DNA of 64,000 bases from Osmia lignaria lignaria (taxonomy: Eukaryota; Arthropoda; Insecta; Hymenoptera; Megachilidae): positions 17,050,001-17,114,000 of the forward strand of contig NW_027478158.1 in assembly GCF_051020975.1 (NCBI RefSeq). Direction: 5' to 3'. A program made the position numbers and the translations under genes. Below are positions 1 to 13,763 of the stretch, piece after piece. The notes below the pieces were generated by a model. It was not told where the DNA came from, made no database searches, and saw only the letters and a program-made list of their open reading frames with translations. Every line of letters begins with the position of its first letter. Position 1 is the stretch's first letter.

Positions 1-1205
1 AAGCTGGAAGTGGCATTTGCAGCTCGCAATAGTGCAGAGTTATCTCAAAGAAAGGGGCCACGGTGTTTCTGTATCTCTATTATGTTGGTGAGGCTTCGGA
101 ACTTTTAAATATCTTGATATATCTCGAGAACTACGCATCTGATCAAAAAATATCATACAACATAAATAGTAGGAAACTTAATTCTCTACAAAAAAGGTCT
201 CTCAACATTTTGCCATAGCTCGCTTCGTTTTCGAGATATTTGCACATTTATCTCAAGGGAAGGGGCCTAACGGACATATTTCGAGATATTTCTTCTTCTT
301 GTTGTTCTTCTTTTGCACAGCTAAGCTGGAAGTGGCATTTGCGGCTCGCACTAGTGCAGAGTTATCTCAAAGAAAGGGGCCACGGTGTTTCTGTATCTCT
401 ATTATGTTGGTGCAGCTTCGGAACTTTTAAATATCTTGATATATCTCGAGAACTACGCATCTGATCAAAAAATATCCTGGAACATAAAAAGTGGAAAACC
501 TAATTCTCTACAAAAAAGGTCTCTCAACATTTTGCCATAGCTCGCTTCGTTTCCGAGATATATGCAGATTTATCTCAAGGGAAGGGGCCTGACGGACATA
601 TTTCGAGATATTTCTTCTTCTTGTTGTTCTTCTTCTGCACAGCTAAACTGGAAGTGGCATTTGCGGCTCGCACTAGTGCAGAGTTATCTCAAAGAAAGGG
701 GCCACGGTGTTTCTGTATCTCTATTATGTTGGTGCGGCTTCGGAACTTTTAAATATCTCGATATATCTCGAAAACTACGCTTCTGATCAAAAAATATCAT
801 AGAACATAAATTTTAGGAAACATAATTCTCTACAAATAAAGTCTCTTAACATTTTGCCATAGCTCGCTTCGTTTCCGAGATATTTGCAGATTTATCTCAA
901 GGGAAGGGGCCTGACGGACATGTTTCGAGATATTTCTTCTTCTTGTTGTTCTCCCTCTGCACAGCTAAGCTGGAAGTGGCATTTCCAGCTCGCAATAGTG
1001 CAGAGTTATCTCAAAGAAAGGGGCCACGGTGTTTCTGTATCTCTATTATGTTGGTGCGGCTTCGGAACTTTTAAATATCTTGATATATCTCGAGAACTAC
1101 GCATCTGAACAAAAAATATCCTCGAACATAAAAAGTAGAAAACTTAATTCTCTACAAAAAAGGTCTCTTAACATTTTGCCATAGCTCGCTTCGTTTCCGA
1201 GATAT

Positions 1206-1527
1206 TTGCAGATTTATCTCAAGGGAAGGGGTCTGACGGACATATTTCGAGATATTTCTTCTTCTTGTTGTTCTTCTTCTGCACAGCTAAACTGGAAGTG
1301 GCATTTCCAGCTCGCAATAGTGCAGAGTTATCTCAAAGAAAGGGGCCACGGTGTTTCTGTATCTCTATTATGTTGGTGCGGCTTCGGAACTTTTAAATAT
1401 CTCGATATATCTCGAAAACTACGCTTCTGATCAAAAAATATCGTAGAACATAAACTGTAGGAAACATAATTCTCTACAAATAAAGTGTCTTAACATTTTG
1501 CCATAGCTCGCTTCGTTTCCGAGATAT
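1206..1527 (+). repeat. Representative monomer: anatomy of the 322-bp unit
   Basis: This unit illustrates the internal structure. Two related segments lie 114 bp apart: one beginning TGCAGATTTATCTCAA at 1207 and one beginning TGCAGAGTTATCTCAA at 1321. Both continue into AAGGGG and a C/G-rich stretch, suggesting the monomer arose partly by internal duplication. Between them is a TTC/TTG pyrimidine-biased tract (about 1255-1280). The remaining part is AT-rich (about 1391-1500). The 10-mer CGAGATATTT occurs in forward orientation at 1198-1207 and 1248-1257, and its exact complement AAATATCTCG at 1395-1404, so single strands can fold back. Many other units carry one mismatch in the inverted copy (AAATATCTTG). 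Confidence 0.8.
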
Positions 1528-2171
1528 TTGCAGATTTATCTCAAGGGAAGGGGCCTGACGGACATATTTCGAGATATTTCTTCTTCTTGTTGTTCTTCTT
1601 CTGCACAGCTATGCTGGAAGTGACATTTGCAGCTCGCAATAGGGCAGAGTTATCTCAAAGAAAGGGGCCACGGTGTTTCTGTATCTCTATTATGTTGGTG
1701 CGGCTTCGGAACTTTTAAATATCTCGATATATCTCGAAAACTACGCTTCTGATCAAAAAATATCATAGAACATAAATTTTAGGAAACATAATTCTCTACA
1801 AATAAAGTCTCTTAACATTTTGCCATAGCTCGCTTCGTTTCCGAGATATTTGCAGATTTATCTCAAGGGAAGGGACCTGACGGACATGTTTCGAGATATT
1901 TCTTCTTCTTGTTGTTCTTCCTCTGCACAGCTAAACTGGAAGTGGCATTTCCAGCTCGCAATAGTGCAGAGTTATCTCAAAGAAAGGGGCCACGGTGTTT
2001 CTGTATCACTATTATGTTGGTGCGGCTTCGGAACTTTTAATTATCTTGATATATCTCGAGAACTACGCATCTGATCAAAAAATATCATACAACATAAAAA
2101 GTAGGAAACTTAATTCTCTACAAAAAAGGTCTCTTAACACTTTGCCATAGCTCGCTTCGTTTCCGAGATAT

Positions 2172-5100
2172 TTGCAGATTTATCTCAAGGGAAGGGGCCT
2201 GACGGACATATTTCGAGATATTTCTTCTTCTTGTTGTTCTTCTTCTGCACAGCGAAGCTGGAAGTGGCATTTGCAGCTCGCAATAGTGCAGAGTTATCTC
2301 AAAGAAAGGGGCCACGGTGTTTCTGTATCTCTATTATGTTGGTGCGGCTTCGGAACTTTTAAATATCTTGATATATCTCGAGAACTACGCATCTGATCAA
2401 AAAATATCATACAACATAAATAGTAGGAAACTTAATTCTCTACAAAAAAGGTCTCTCAACATTTTGCCATAGCTCGCTTCGTTTCCGAGATATTTGCACA
2501 TTTATCTCAAGGGAAGGGGCCTAACGGACATATTTCGAGATATTTCTTCTTCTTGTTGTTCTTCTTTTGCACAGCTAAGCTGGAAGTGGCATTTGCGGCT
2601 CGCACTAGTGCAGAGTTATCTCAAAGAAAGGGGCCACGGTGTTTCGGTATCTCTATTATGTTGGTGCAGCTTCGGAACTTTTAAATATCTTGATATATCT
2701 CGAGAACTACGCATCTGATCAAAAAATATCCTGGAACATAAAAAGTAGAAAACTTAATTCTCTACAAAAAAGGTCTCTCAACATTTTGCCATAGCTCGCT
2801 TCGTTTCCGAGATATATGCAGATTTATCTCAAGGGAAGGGGCCTGACGGACATATTTCGAGATATTTCTTCTTCTTGTTGTTCTTCTTCTGCACAGCTAA
2901 ACTGGAAGTGGCATTTCCAGCTCGCAATAGTGCAGTGTTATCTGAAAGAAAGGGGCCACGGTGTTTCTGTATCTCTATTATGTTGGTGCGGCTTCGGAAC
3001 TTTTAAATATCTTGATATATCTCGAGAACTACGCTTCTGATCAAAAAATATCATAGAACATAAATTGTAGGAAACATAATTCTCTACAAAAAAGGTCTCT
3101 GAACATTTTGCCATAGCTCGCTTCGTTTCCGAGATATTTGCAGATTTATCTCAAGGGAAGGGGCCTGACGGACATATTTCGAGATATTTCTTCTTCTTGT
3201 TGTTCTTCTTCTGCACAGCTAAGCTGGAAGTGGCATTTGCGGCTCGCACTAGTGCAGAGTTATCTCAAAGAAAGGGGCCACGGTGTTTCTGTATCTCTAT
3301 TATGTTGGTGCGGCTTCGGAACTTTTAAATATCTCGATATATCTCGAAAACTACGCTTCTGATCAAAAAATATCATAGAACATAAATTTTAGGAAACATA
3401 ATTCTCTACAAATAAAGTCTCTTAACATTTTGCCATAGCTCGCTTCGTTTCCGAGATATTTGCAGATTTATCTCAAGGGAAGGGGCCTGACGGACATGTT
3501 TCGAGATATTTCTTCTTCTTGTTGTTCTTGCTCTGCACAGCTAAGCTGGAAGTGGCATTTCCAGCTCGCAATAGTGCAGAGTTATCTCAAAGAAAGGGGC
3601 CACGGTGTTTCTGTATCTCTATTATGTTGGTGCGGCTTCGGAACTTTTAAATATCTTGATATATCTCGAGAACTACGCATCTGATCAAAAAATATCATAC
3701 AACATAAATAGTAGGAAACTTAATTCTCTACAAAAAAGGTCTCTCAACATTTTGCCATAGCTCGCTTCGTTTCCGAGATATTTGCACATTTATCTCAAGG
3801 GAAGGGGCCTAACGGACATATTTCGAGATATTTCTTCTTCTTGTTGTTCTTCTTCTGCACAGCTAAGCTGGAAGTGGCATTTGCGGCTCGCACTAGTGCA
3901 GAGTTATCTCAAAGAAAGGGGCCACGGTGTTTCTGAATCTCTGTTATGTTGGTGCGGCTTCGGAACTTTTAAATATCTCGATATATCTCGAAAACTACGC
4001 TTCTGATCAAAAAATATCATAGAACATAAATTGTAGGAAACATAATTCTCTACAAAAAACGTCTCTCAACATTTTGCCATAGCTCGCTTCGTTTCCGAGA
4101 TATTTGCAGATTTATCTCAAGGGAAGGGGCCTGACGGACATATTTCGAGATATTTCTTCTTCTTGTTGTTCTTCTTCTGCACAGCGAAGCTGGAAGTGGC
4201 ATTTGCAGCTCGCAATAGTGCAGAGTTATCTCAAAGAAAGGGGCCACGGTGTTTCTGTATCTCTATTATGTTGGTGCAGCTTCGGAACTTTTAAATATCT
4301 TGATATATCTCGAGAACTACGCATCTGATCAAAAAATATCATACAACATAAAAAGTAGGAAACTTAATTCTCTACAAAAAAGGTCTCTTAACACTTTGCC
4401 ATAGCTCGCTTCGTTTCCGAGATATTTGCAGATTTATCTCAAGGGAAGGGGCCTGACGGACATATTTCGAGATATTTCTTCTTCTTGTTGTTCTTCTTCT
4501 GCACAGCGAAGCTGGAAGTGGCATTTGCAGCTCGCAATAGTGCAGAGTTATCTCAAAGAAAGGGGCCACGGTGTTTCTGTATCTCTATTATGTTGGTGCG
4601 GCTTCGGAACTTTTAAATATCTTGATATATCTCGAGAACTACGCATCTGATCAAAAAATATCATACAACATAAATAGTAGGAAACTTAATTCTCTACAAA
4701 AAAGGTCTCTCAACATTTTGCCATAGCTCGCTTCGTTTCCGAGATATTTGCACATTTATCTCAAGGGAAGGGGCCTAACGGACATATTTCGAGATATTTC
4801 TTCTTCTTGTTGTTCTTCTTTTGCACAGCTAAGCTGGAAGTGGCATTTGCGGCTCGCACTAGTGCAGAGTTATCTCAAAGAAAGGGGCCACGGTGTTTCG
4901 GTATCTCTATTATGTTGGTGCAGCTTCGGAACTTTTAAATATCTTGATATATCTCGAGAACTACGCATCTGATCAAAAAATATCCTGGAACATAAAAAGT
5001 AGAAAACTTAATTCTCTACAAAAAAGGTCTCTCAACATTTTGCCATAGCTCGCTTCGTTTCCGAGATATATGCAGATTTATCTCAAGGGAAGGGGCCTGA

Positions 5101-6679
5101 CGGACATATTTCGAGATATTTCTTCTTCTTGTTGTTCTTCTTCTGCACAGCTAAACTGGAAGTGGCATTTCCAGCTCGCAATAGTGCAGTGTTATCTGAA
5201 AGAAAGGGGCCACGGTGTTTCTGTATCTCTATTATGTTGGTGCGGCTTCGGAACTTTTAAATATCTTGATATATCTCGAGAACTACGCTTCTGATCAAAA
5301 AATATCATAGAACATAAATTGTAGGAAACATAATTCTCTACAAAAAAGGTCTCTGAACATTTTGCCATAGCTCGCTTCGTTTCCGAGATATTTGCAGATT
5401 TATCTCAAGGGAAGGGGCCTGACGGACATATTTCGAGATATTTCTTCTTCTTGTTGTTCTTCTTCTGCACAGCTAAGCTGGAAGTGGCATTTGCGGCTCG
5501 CACTAGTGCAGAGTTATCTCAAAGAAAGGGGCCACGGTGTTTCTGTATCTCTATTATGTTGGTGCGGCTTCGGAACTTTTAAATATCTCGATATATCTCG
5601 AAAACTACGCTTCTGATCAAAAAATATCATAGAACATAAATTTTAGGAAACATAATTCTCTACAAATAAAGTCTCTTAACATTTTGCCATAGCTCGCTTC
5701 GTTTCCGAGATATTTGCAGATTTATCTCAAGGGAAGGGGCCTGACGGACATGTTTCGAGATATTTCTTCTTCTTGTTGTTCTTGCTCTGCACAGCTAAGC
5801 TGGAAGTGGCATTTCCAGCTCGCAATAGTGCAGAGTTATCTCAAAGAAAGGGGCCACGGTGTTTCTGTATCTCTATTATGTTGGTGCGGCTTCGGAACTT
5901 TTAAATATCTTGATATATCTCGAGAACTACGCATCTGATCAAAAAATATCATACAACATAAATAGTAGGAAACTTAATTCTCTACAAAAAAGGTCTCTCA
6001 ACATTTTGCCATAGCTCGCTTCGTTTCCGAGATATTTGCACATTTATCTCAAGGGAAGGGGCCTAACGGACATATTTCGAGATATTTCTTCTTCTTGTTG
6101 TTCTTCTTCTGCACAGCTAAGCTGGAAGTGGCATTTGCGGCTCGCACTAGTGCAGAGTTATCTCAAAGAAAGGGGCCACGGTGTTTCTGAATCTCTGTTA
6201 TGTTGGTGCGGCTTCGGAACTTTTAAATATCTCGATATATCTCGAAAACTACGCTTCTGATCAAAAAATATCATAGAACATAAATTGTAGGAAACATAAT
6301 TCTCTACAAAAAACGTCTCTCAACATTTTGCCATAGCTCGCTTCGTTTCCGAGATATTTGCAGATTTATCTCAAGGGAAGGGGCCTGACGGACATATTTC
6401 GAGATATTTCTTCTTCTTGTTGTTCTTCTTCTGCACAGCGAAGCTGGAAGTGGCATTTGCAGCTCGCAATAGTGCAGAGTTATCTCAAAGAAAGGGGCCA
6501 CGGTGTTTCTGTATCTCTATTATGTTGGTGCAGCTTCGGAACTTTTAAATATCTTGATATATCTCGAGAACTACGCATCTGATCAAAAAATATCCTGGAA
6601 CATAAAAAGTGGAAAACCTAATTCTCTACAAAAAAGGTCTCTCAACATTTTGCCATAGCTCGCTTCGTTTCCGAGATAT
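2172..6679. repeat. Seven-monomer higher-order repeat, two tandem copies (period 2254 bp)
   Basis: Units at 2172, 2494, 2816, 3138, 3460, 3782 and 4104 match, in order, those at 4426, 4748, 5070, 5392, 5714, 6036 and 6358, an offset of 2254 bp (7 x 322). Shared private variants include GTTTCGGTATC in the second unit, TGCAGTGTTATCTGAAAG in the third, TTCTTGCTCTGC in the fifth and TTTCTGAATCTCTGTTATG in the sixth. The exact junctions probably lie a little upstream: the CATACAACAT tail and AACACTTTGCC variant before 2172 recur before 4426, while the right copy diverges near 6593 (CCTGGAACAT). Two rounds of the same block imply a recent unequal exchange or replication-based duplication. Confidence 0.9.
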
Positions 6680-7323
6680 ATGCAGATTTATCTCAAGGGA
6701 AGGGGCCTGACGGACATATTTCGAGATATTTCTTCTTCTTGTTGTTCTTCTTCTGCACAGCTAAACTGGAAGTGGCATTTGCGGCTCGCACTAGTGCAGA
6801 GTTATCTCAAAGAAAGGGGCCACGGTGTTTCTGTATCTCTATTATGTTGGTGCGGCTTCGGAACTTTTAAATATCTCGATATATCTCGAAAACTACGCTT
6901 CTGATCAAAAAATATCATAGAACATAAATTTTAGGAAACATAATTCTCTACAAATAAAGTCTCTTAACATTTTGCCATAGCTCGCTTCGTTTCCGAGATA
7001 TTTGCAGATTTATCTCAAGGGAAGGGGCCTGACGGACATGTTTCGAGATATTTCTTCTTCTTGTTGTTCTTCCTCTGCACAGCTAAGCTGGAAGTGGCAT
7101 TTCCAGCTCGCAATAGTGCAGAGTTATCTCAAAGAAAGGGGCCACGGTGTTTCTGTATCTCTATTATGTTGGTGCGGCTTCGGAACTTTTAAATATCTCG
7201 ATATATCTCGAAAACTACGCTTCTGATCAAAAAATATCATAGAACATAAATTGTAGGAAACATAATTCTCTACAAAAAACGTCTCTTAACATTTTGCCAT
7301 AGCTCGCTTCGTTTCCGAGATAT

Positions 7324-10300
7324 TTGCAGATTTATCTCAAGGGAAGGGGCCTGACGGACATATTTCGAGATATTTCTTCTTCTTGTTGTTCTTCTTCTGC
7401 AGAGCTATGCTGGAAGTGGCATTTGCAGCTCGCAATAGTGCAGAGTTATGTCAAAGAAAGGGGCCACGGTGTTTCTGTATCTCTATTATGTTGGTGCGGC
7501 TTCGGAACTTTTAAATATCTTGATATATCTCGAGAACTACGCATCTGATCAGAAAATATCATAGAACATAAAAAGTAGCAAACTTAATTCTCCACAAAAA
7601 AGGTCTCTTAATATTTTGCCATAGCTCGCTTCGTTTCCGAGATATTTTCAGATTTATCTCAAGGGAAGGGGCCTGACGGACACGTTTCGAGATATTTCTT
7701 CTTCTTGTTGTTCTTCTTCTGCACAGCTAAGCTGGAAGTGGCATTTCCAGCTCGCAATAGTGCAGAGTTATCTCAAAGAAAGGGGCCACGGTGTTTCTGT
7801 ATCTCTATTATGTTGGTGCGGCTTCGGAACTTTTAAATATCTCGATATATCTCGAAAACTACGCTTCTGATCAAAAAATATCATAGAACATAAAAAGTAG
7901 GAAACTTAATTCTCTACAAAAAAGGTCTCTTAACACTTTGCCATAGCTCGCTTCGTTTCCGAGATATTTGCAGATTTATCTCAAGGGAAGGGGCCTGACG
8001 GACATATTTCGAGATATTTCTTCTTCTTGTTGTTCTTCTTCTGCACAGCGAAGCTGGGAGTGGGATTTGCAGCTCGCAATAGTGCAGAGTTATCTCAAAG
8101 AAAGGGGCCACGGTGTTTCTGTATCTCTATTATGTTGGTGCGGCTTCGGAACTTTTAAATATCTTGATATATCTCGAGAACTACGCATCTGATCAAAAAA
8201 TATCATAGAAGATAAATAGTAGGAAACTTAATTCTCTACAAAAAAGGTCTCTCAACATTTTGCCATAGCTCGCTTCGTTTCCGAGATATTTGCACATTTA
8301 TCTCAAGGGAAGGGGCCTGACGGACATATTTCGAGATATTTCTTCTTCTTGTTGTTCTTCTTCTGCACAGCTAAACTGGAAGTGGCATTTGCGGCTCGCA
8401 CTAGTGCAGAGTTATCTCAAAGAAAGGGGCCACGGTGTTTCTGTATCTCTATTATGTTGGTGCGGCTTCGGAACTTTTAAATATCTCGATATATCACGAA
8501 AACTACGCTTCTGATCAAAAAATATCATAGAACATAAATTTCAGGAAACATAATTCTCTACAAATAAAGTCTCTTAACATTTTGCCATAGCTCGCTTCGT
8601 TTCCGAGATATTTGCAGATTTATCTCAAGGGAAGGGGCCTGACGGACATGTTTCGAGATATTTCTTCTTCTTGTTGTTCTTCCGCTGCACAGCTAAGCTG
8701 GAAGTGGCATTTCCAGCTCGCAATAGTGCAGAGTTATCTCAAAGAAAGGGGCCACGGTGTTTCTGTATCTCTATTATGTTGGTGCGGCTTCGGAACTTTT
8801 AAATATCTCGATATATCTCGAGAACTACGCTTCTGATCAAAAAATATCATAGAACATAAATTGTAGGAAACATAATTCTCTACAAAAAACGTCTCTTAAC
8901 ATTTTGCCATAGCTCGCTTCGGTTCCGAGATATTTGCAGATTTATCTCAAGGGAAGGGGCCTGACGGACATATTTCGAGATATTTCTTCTTCTTGTTGTT
9001 CTTCTTCTGCAGAGCTATGCTGGAAGTGGCATTTGCAGCTCGCAATAGTGCAGAGTTATGTCAAAGAAAGGGGCCACGGTGTTTCTGTATCTCTATTATG
9101 TTGGTGCGGCTTCGGAACTTTTAAATATCTTGATATATCTCGAGAACTCCGCATCTGATCAGAAAATATCATAGAACATAAAAAGTAGCAAACTTAATTC
9201 TCCACAAAAAAGGTCTCTTAACATTTTGCCATAGCTCGCTTCGTTTCCGAGATATTTTCAGATTTATCTCAAGGGAAGGGGCCTGACGGACACGTTTCGA
9301 GATATTTCTTCTTCTTGTTGTTCTTCTTCTGCACAGCTAAGCTGGAAGTGGCATTTCCAGCTCGCAATAGTGCAGAGTTATCTCAAAGAAAGGGGCCACG
9401 GTGTTTCTGTATCTCTATTATGTTGGTGCGGCTTCGGAACTTTTAAATATCTCGATATATCTCGAAAACTACGCTTCTGATCAAAAAATATCATAGAACA
9501 TAAATTGTAGGAAACATAATTGTCTACAAAAAAGGTCTCTTAACATTTTGCGATAGCTCGCTTCGTTTCCGAGATATTTGCAGATACATCTCAAGGGAAG
9601 GGGCCTGACGGACATATTTCGAGATATTTCTTCTTCTTGTTGTTCTTCTTCTGCACAGCTAAGCTGGAAGTGGCATTTGCAGCTCGGAATAGTGCAGAGT
9701 TATCTCAAAGAAAGGGGCCACGGTGTTTCTGTATCTCTATTATGTTGGTGCGGCTTCGGAACTTTTAAATATCTCGATATATCTCGAAAACTACGCTTCT
9801 GATCAAAAAATATCATAGAACATAAATTTTAGGAAATATAATTCTCTACAAATAAAGTCTCTTAACATTTTGCCATAGCTCGCTTCGTTTCCGAGATATT
9901 TGCAGATTTATCTCAAGGGAAGGGGCCTGACGGACATGTTTCGAGATATTTCGTCTTCTTGTTGTTCTTCTTCTGCACAGCTAAACTGGAAGTGGCATTT
10001 CCAGCTCGCAATAGTGCAGAGTTATCTCAAAGAAAGGGGCCACGGTGTTTCTGTATCTCTATTATGTTGGTGCGGCTTCGGAACTTTTAAATATCTTGAT
10101 ATATCTCGAGAACTACGCATCTGATCAAAAAATATCATAGAACATAAAAAGTAGGAAACTTAATTCTCTACAAAAAAGGTCTCTTAACACTTTGCCATAG
10201 CTCGCTTCGTTTCCGAGATATTTGCAGATTTATCTCAAGGGAAGGGGCCTGACGTACATATTTCGAGATATTTCTTCTTCTTGTTGTTCTTCTTCTGCAC

Positions 10301-10543
10301 AGCGAAGCTGGGAGTGGGATTTGCAGCTCGCAATAGTGCAGAGTTATCTCAAAGAAAGGGGCCACGGTGTTTCTGTATCTCTATTATGTTGGTGCGGCTT
10401 CGGAACTTTTAAATATCTTGATATATCTCGAGAACTACGCATCTGATCAAAAAATATCATAGAAGATAAATAGTAGGAAACTTAATTCTCTACAAAAAAG
10501 GTCTCTCAACATTTTGCCATAGCTCGCTTCGTTTCCGAGATAT
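7324..10543. repeat. Mosaic duplicated satellite block (5- and 7-monomer offsets)
   Basis: The two units from 7324 match the two from 8934 (offset 1610 bp, five monomers). They share a TGCAGAGCTATGCTGG variant, GTTATGTCAAAG, the tail GATCAGAAAATATC and the atypical ATTTTCAGATTT plus CACGTTTCGAG in the following unit. The unit at 7968 instead matches the unit at 10222 (offset 2254 bp, seven monomers), sharing GCTGGGAGTGGGATTTGC and the ATAGAAGATAAATAG tail. The two offsets overlap in one short stretch, so this segment is a patchwork of at least two exchange events rather than a simple tandem duplication. Confidence 0.75.
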
Positions 10544-10865
10544 TTGCACATTTATCTCAAGGGAAGGGGCCTAACGGACATATTTCGAGATATTTCTTCT
10601 TCTTGTTGTTCTTCTTCTGCACAGCTAAGCTGGAAGTGGCATTTGCGGCTCGCACTAGTGCAGAGTTATCTCAAAGAAAGGGGCCACGGTGTTTCTGTAT
10701 CTCTATTATGTTGGTGCAGCTTCGGAACTTTTAAATATCTTGATATATCTCGAGAACTACGCATCTGATCAAAAAATATCATAGAACATAGATAGTAGGA
10801 AACTTAATTCTCTACAAAAAAGGTCTCTCAACATTTTGCCATAGCTCGCTTCGTTTCCGAGATAT

Positions 10866-13763
10866 TTGCACATTTATCTCAAGGGAAGGGGCCTAACGGA
10901 CATATTTCGAGATATTTCTTCTTCTTGTTGTTCTTCTTCTGCACAGCTAAGCTGGAAGTGGCATTTGCGGCTCGCACTAGTGCAGAGTTATCTCAAAGAA
11001 AGGGGCCACGGTGTTTCTGTATCTCTATTATGTTGGTGCGGCTTCGGAACTTTTAAATATCTCGATATATCTCGAAAACTACGCTTCTGATCAAAAAATA
11101 TCATAGAACGTAAATTGTAGGAAACATAATTCTCTACAAAAAAGTTCTCTTAACATTTTGCCATAGCTCGCTTCGTTTCCGAGATATTTGCACATTTATC
11201 TCAAGGGAAGGGGCCTAACGGACATATTTCGAGATATTTCTTCTTCTTGTTGTTCTTCTTCTGCACAGCTAAGCTGGAAGTGGCATTTGCGGCTCGCACT
11301 AGTGCAGAGTTATCTCAAAGAAAGGGGCCACGGTGTTTCTGTATCTCTATTATGTTGGTGCGGCTTCGGAACTTTTAAATATCTCGATATATCTCGAAAA
11401 CTACGCTTCTGATCAAAAAATATCATAGAACGTAAATTGTAGGAAACATAATTCTCTACAAAAAAGTTCTCTTAACATTTTGCCATAGCTCGCATCGTTT
11501 CCGAGATATTTGCAGATTTATCTCAAAGGAAGGGGTCTGACGGACATATTTCGAGATATTTCTTCTTCTTGTTGTTCTTCTTCTGCACAGCTAAACTGGA
11601 AGTGGCATTTCCAGCTCGCAATAGTGCAGAGTTATCTCAAAGAAAGGGGCCACGGTGTTTCTGTATCTCTATTATGTTGGTGCGGCTTCGGAACTTTTAA
11701 ATATCTTGATATATCTCGGGAACTACGCATCTGATCAAAAAATATCATAGAACATAAAAAGTAGGAAACTTAATTCTCTACAAAAAAGGTCTCTTAACAT
11801 TTTGCCATAGCTCTCTTCGTTTCCGAGATATTTGCAGATTTATCTCAAGGGAAGGGGCCTGACCGACATATTTCGAGATATTTCTTCTTCTTGTTGTTCT
11901 TCTTCTGCACAGCTAAGCTGGAAGTGGCATTTGCGGCTCGCACTAGTGCAGAGTTATCTCAAAGAAAGGGGCCACGGTGTTTCTGTATCTCTATTATGTT
12001 GGTGCGGCTTCGGAACTTTTAAATATCTCGATATATCTCGAGAACTACGCATCTGATCAAAAAATATCATAGAACATAAAAAGTAGAAAACTTAATTCTC
12101 TACAAAAAAGGTCTCTCAACATTTTGCCATAGCTCGCTTCGTTTCCGAGATATATGCAGATTTATCTCAAGGGAAGGGGCCTGACGGACATATTTCGAGA
12201 TATTTCTTCTTCTTGTTGTTCTTCTTCTGCACAGCTATGCTGGAAGTGGCATTTCCAGCTCGCAACAGTGCAGAGTTATCTGAAAGAAAGGGGCCACGGT
12301 GTTTCTGTATCTCTATTATGTTGGTGCGGCTTCGGAACTTTTAAATATCTTGATATATCTCGAGAACTACGCATCTGATCAAAAAATATCATAGAACATA
12401 AAAAGTAGCAAACTTAATTCTCCACAAAAAAGGTCTCTTAACATTTTGCCATAGCTCGCTTCGTTTCCGAGATATTTGCAGATTTATCTCAAGGGAAGGG
12501 GCCTGACGGACATGTTTCGAGATATTTCTTCTTTTTGTTGTTCCTCTTCTGCACAGCTAAACTGGAAGTGGCATTTCCAGCTCGCAATAGTGCAGAGTTA
12601 TCTCAAAGAAAGGGGCCACGGTGTTTCTGTATCTCTATTATGTTGGTGCGGCTTCGGAACTTTTAAATATCTCGATATATCTCGAAAACTACGCTTCTGA
12701 TCAAAAAATATCGTAGAACATAAATTTTAGGAAACATAATTCTCTACAAATAAAGTCTCTTAACATTTTGCCATAGCTCGCTTCGTTTCCGAGATATTTG
12801 CAGATTTATCTCAAGGGAAGGGGCCTGACGGACATGTTTCGAGATATTTCGTCTTCTTGTTGTTCTTCTTCTGCACAGCTAAACTGGAAGCGGCATTTCC
12901 AGCTCGCAATAGTGCAGAGTTATCTCAAAGAAAGGGGCCACGGTGTTTCTGTATCTCTATTATGTTGGTGCGGCTTCGGAACTTTTAAATATCTTGATAT
13001 ATCTCGAGAACTACGCATCTGATCAAAAAATATCATAGAACATAAAAAGTAGGAAACTTAATTCTCTACAAAAAAGGTCTCTCAACATTTTGCCATAGCT
13101 CGCTTCGTTTCCGAGATATTTGCACATTTATCTCAAGGGGAGGGGCCTAACGGACATATTTCGAGATATTTCTTCTTCTTGTTGTTCTTCTTCTGCACAG
13201 CTAAGCTGGAAGTGGCATTTGCGGCTCGCACTAGTGCAGAGTTATCTCAAAGAAAGGGGCCACGGTGTTTCTGTATCTCTATTATGTTGGTGCGGCTTCG
13301 GAACTTTTAAATATCTCGATATATCTCGAAAACTACGCTTCTGATCAAAAAATATCATAGAACGTAAATTGTAGGAAACATAATTCTCTACAAAAAAGTT
13401 CTCTTAACATTTTGCCATAGCTCGCTTCGTTTCCGAGATATTTGCACATTTATCTCAAGGGAAGGGGCCTAACGGACATATTTCGAGATATTTCTTCTTC
13501 TTGTTGTTCTTCTTCTGCACAGCTAAGCTGGAAGTGGCATTTGCGGCTCGCACTAGTGCAGAGTTATCTCAAAGAAAGGGGCCACGGTGTTTCTGTATCT
13601 CTATTATGTTGGTGCGGCTTCGGAACTTTTAAATATCTCGATATATCTCGAAAACTACGCTTCTGATCAAAAAATATCATAGAACGTAAATTGTAGGAAA
13701 CATAATTCTCTACAAAAAAGTTCTCTTAACATTTTGCCATAGCTCGCTTCGTTTCCGAGATAT
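10866..13763. repeat. Duplicated dimer with GTAAATTGTAGG / AAAAAGTTCTC variants (2254-bp offset)
   Basis: Units at 10866 and 11188 carry the variants ATAGAACGTAAATTG and ACAAAAAAGTTCTC and are nearly identical to each other. The same pair recurs at 13120 and 13442, seven monomers later. Intervening units do not repeat in the same order, so only the dimer was transferred or retained. Nearby, units at 12476 and 14408 share TTCTTCTTTTTGTTGTTCC, an offset of 1932 bp (six monomers), again showing overlapping periodicities. Confidence 0.75.

Noticed and set aside
2150..2171. CENP-B box-like motif at GCTTCGTTTCCGAGA in every monomer
   Set aside because: It shares TTCG with the box, but the required A and CGGG positions do not match.
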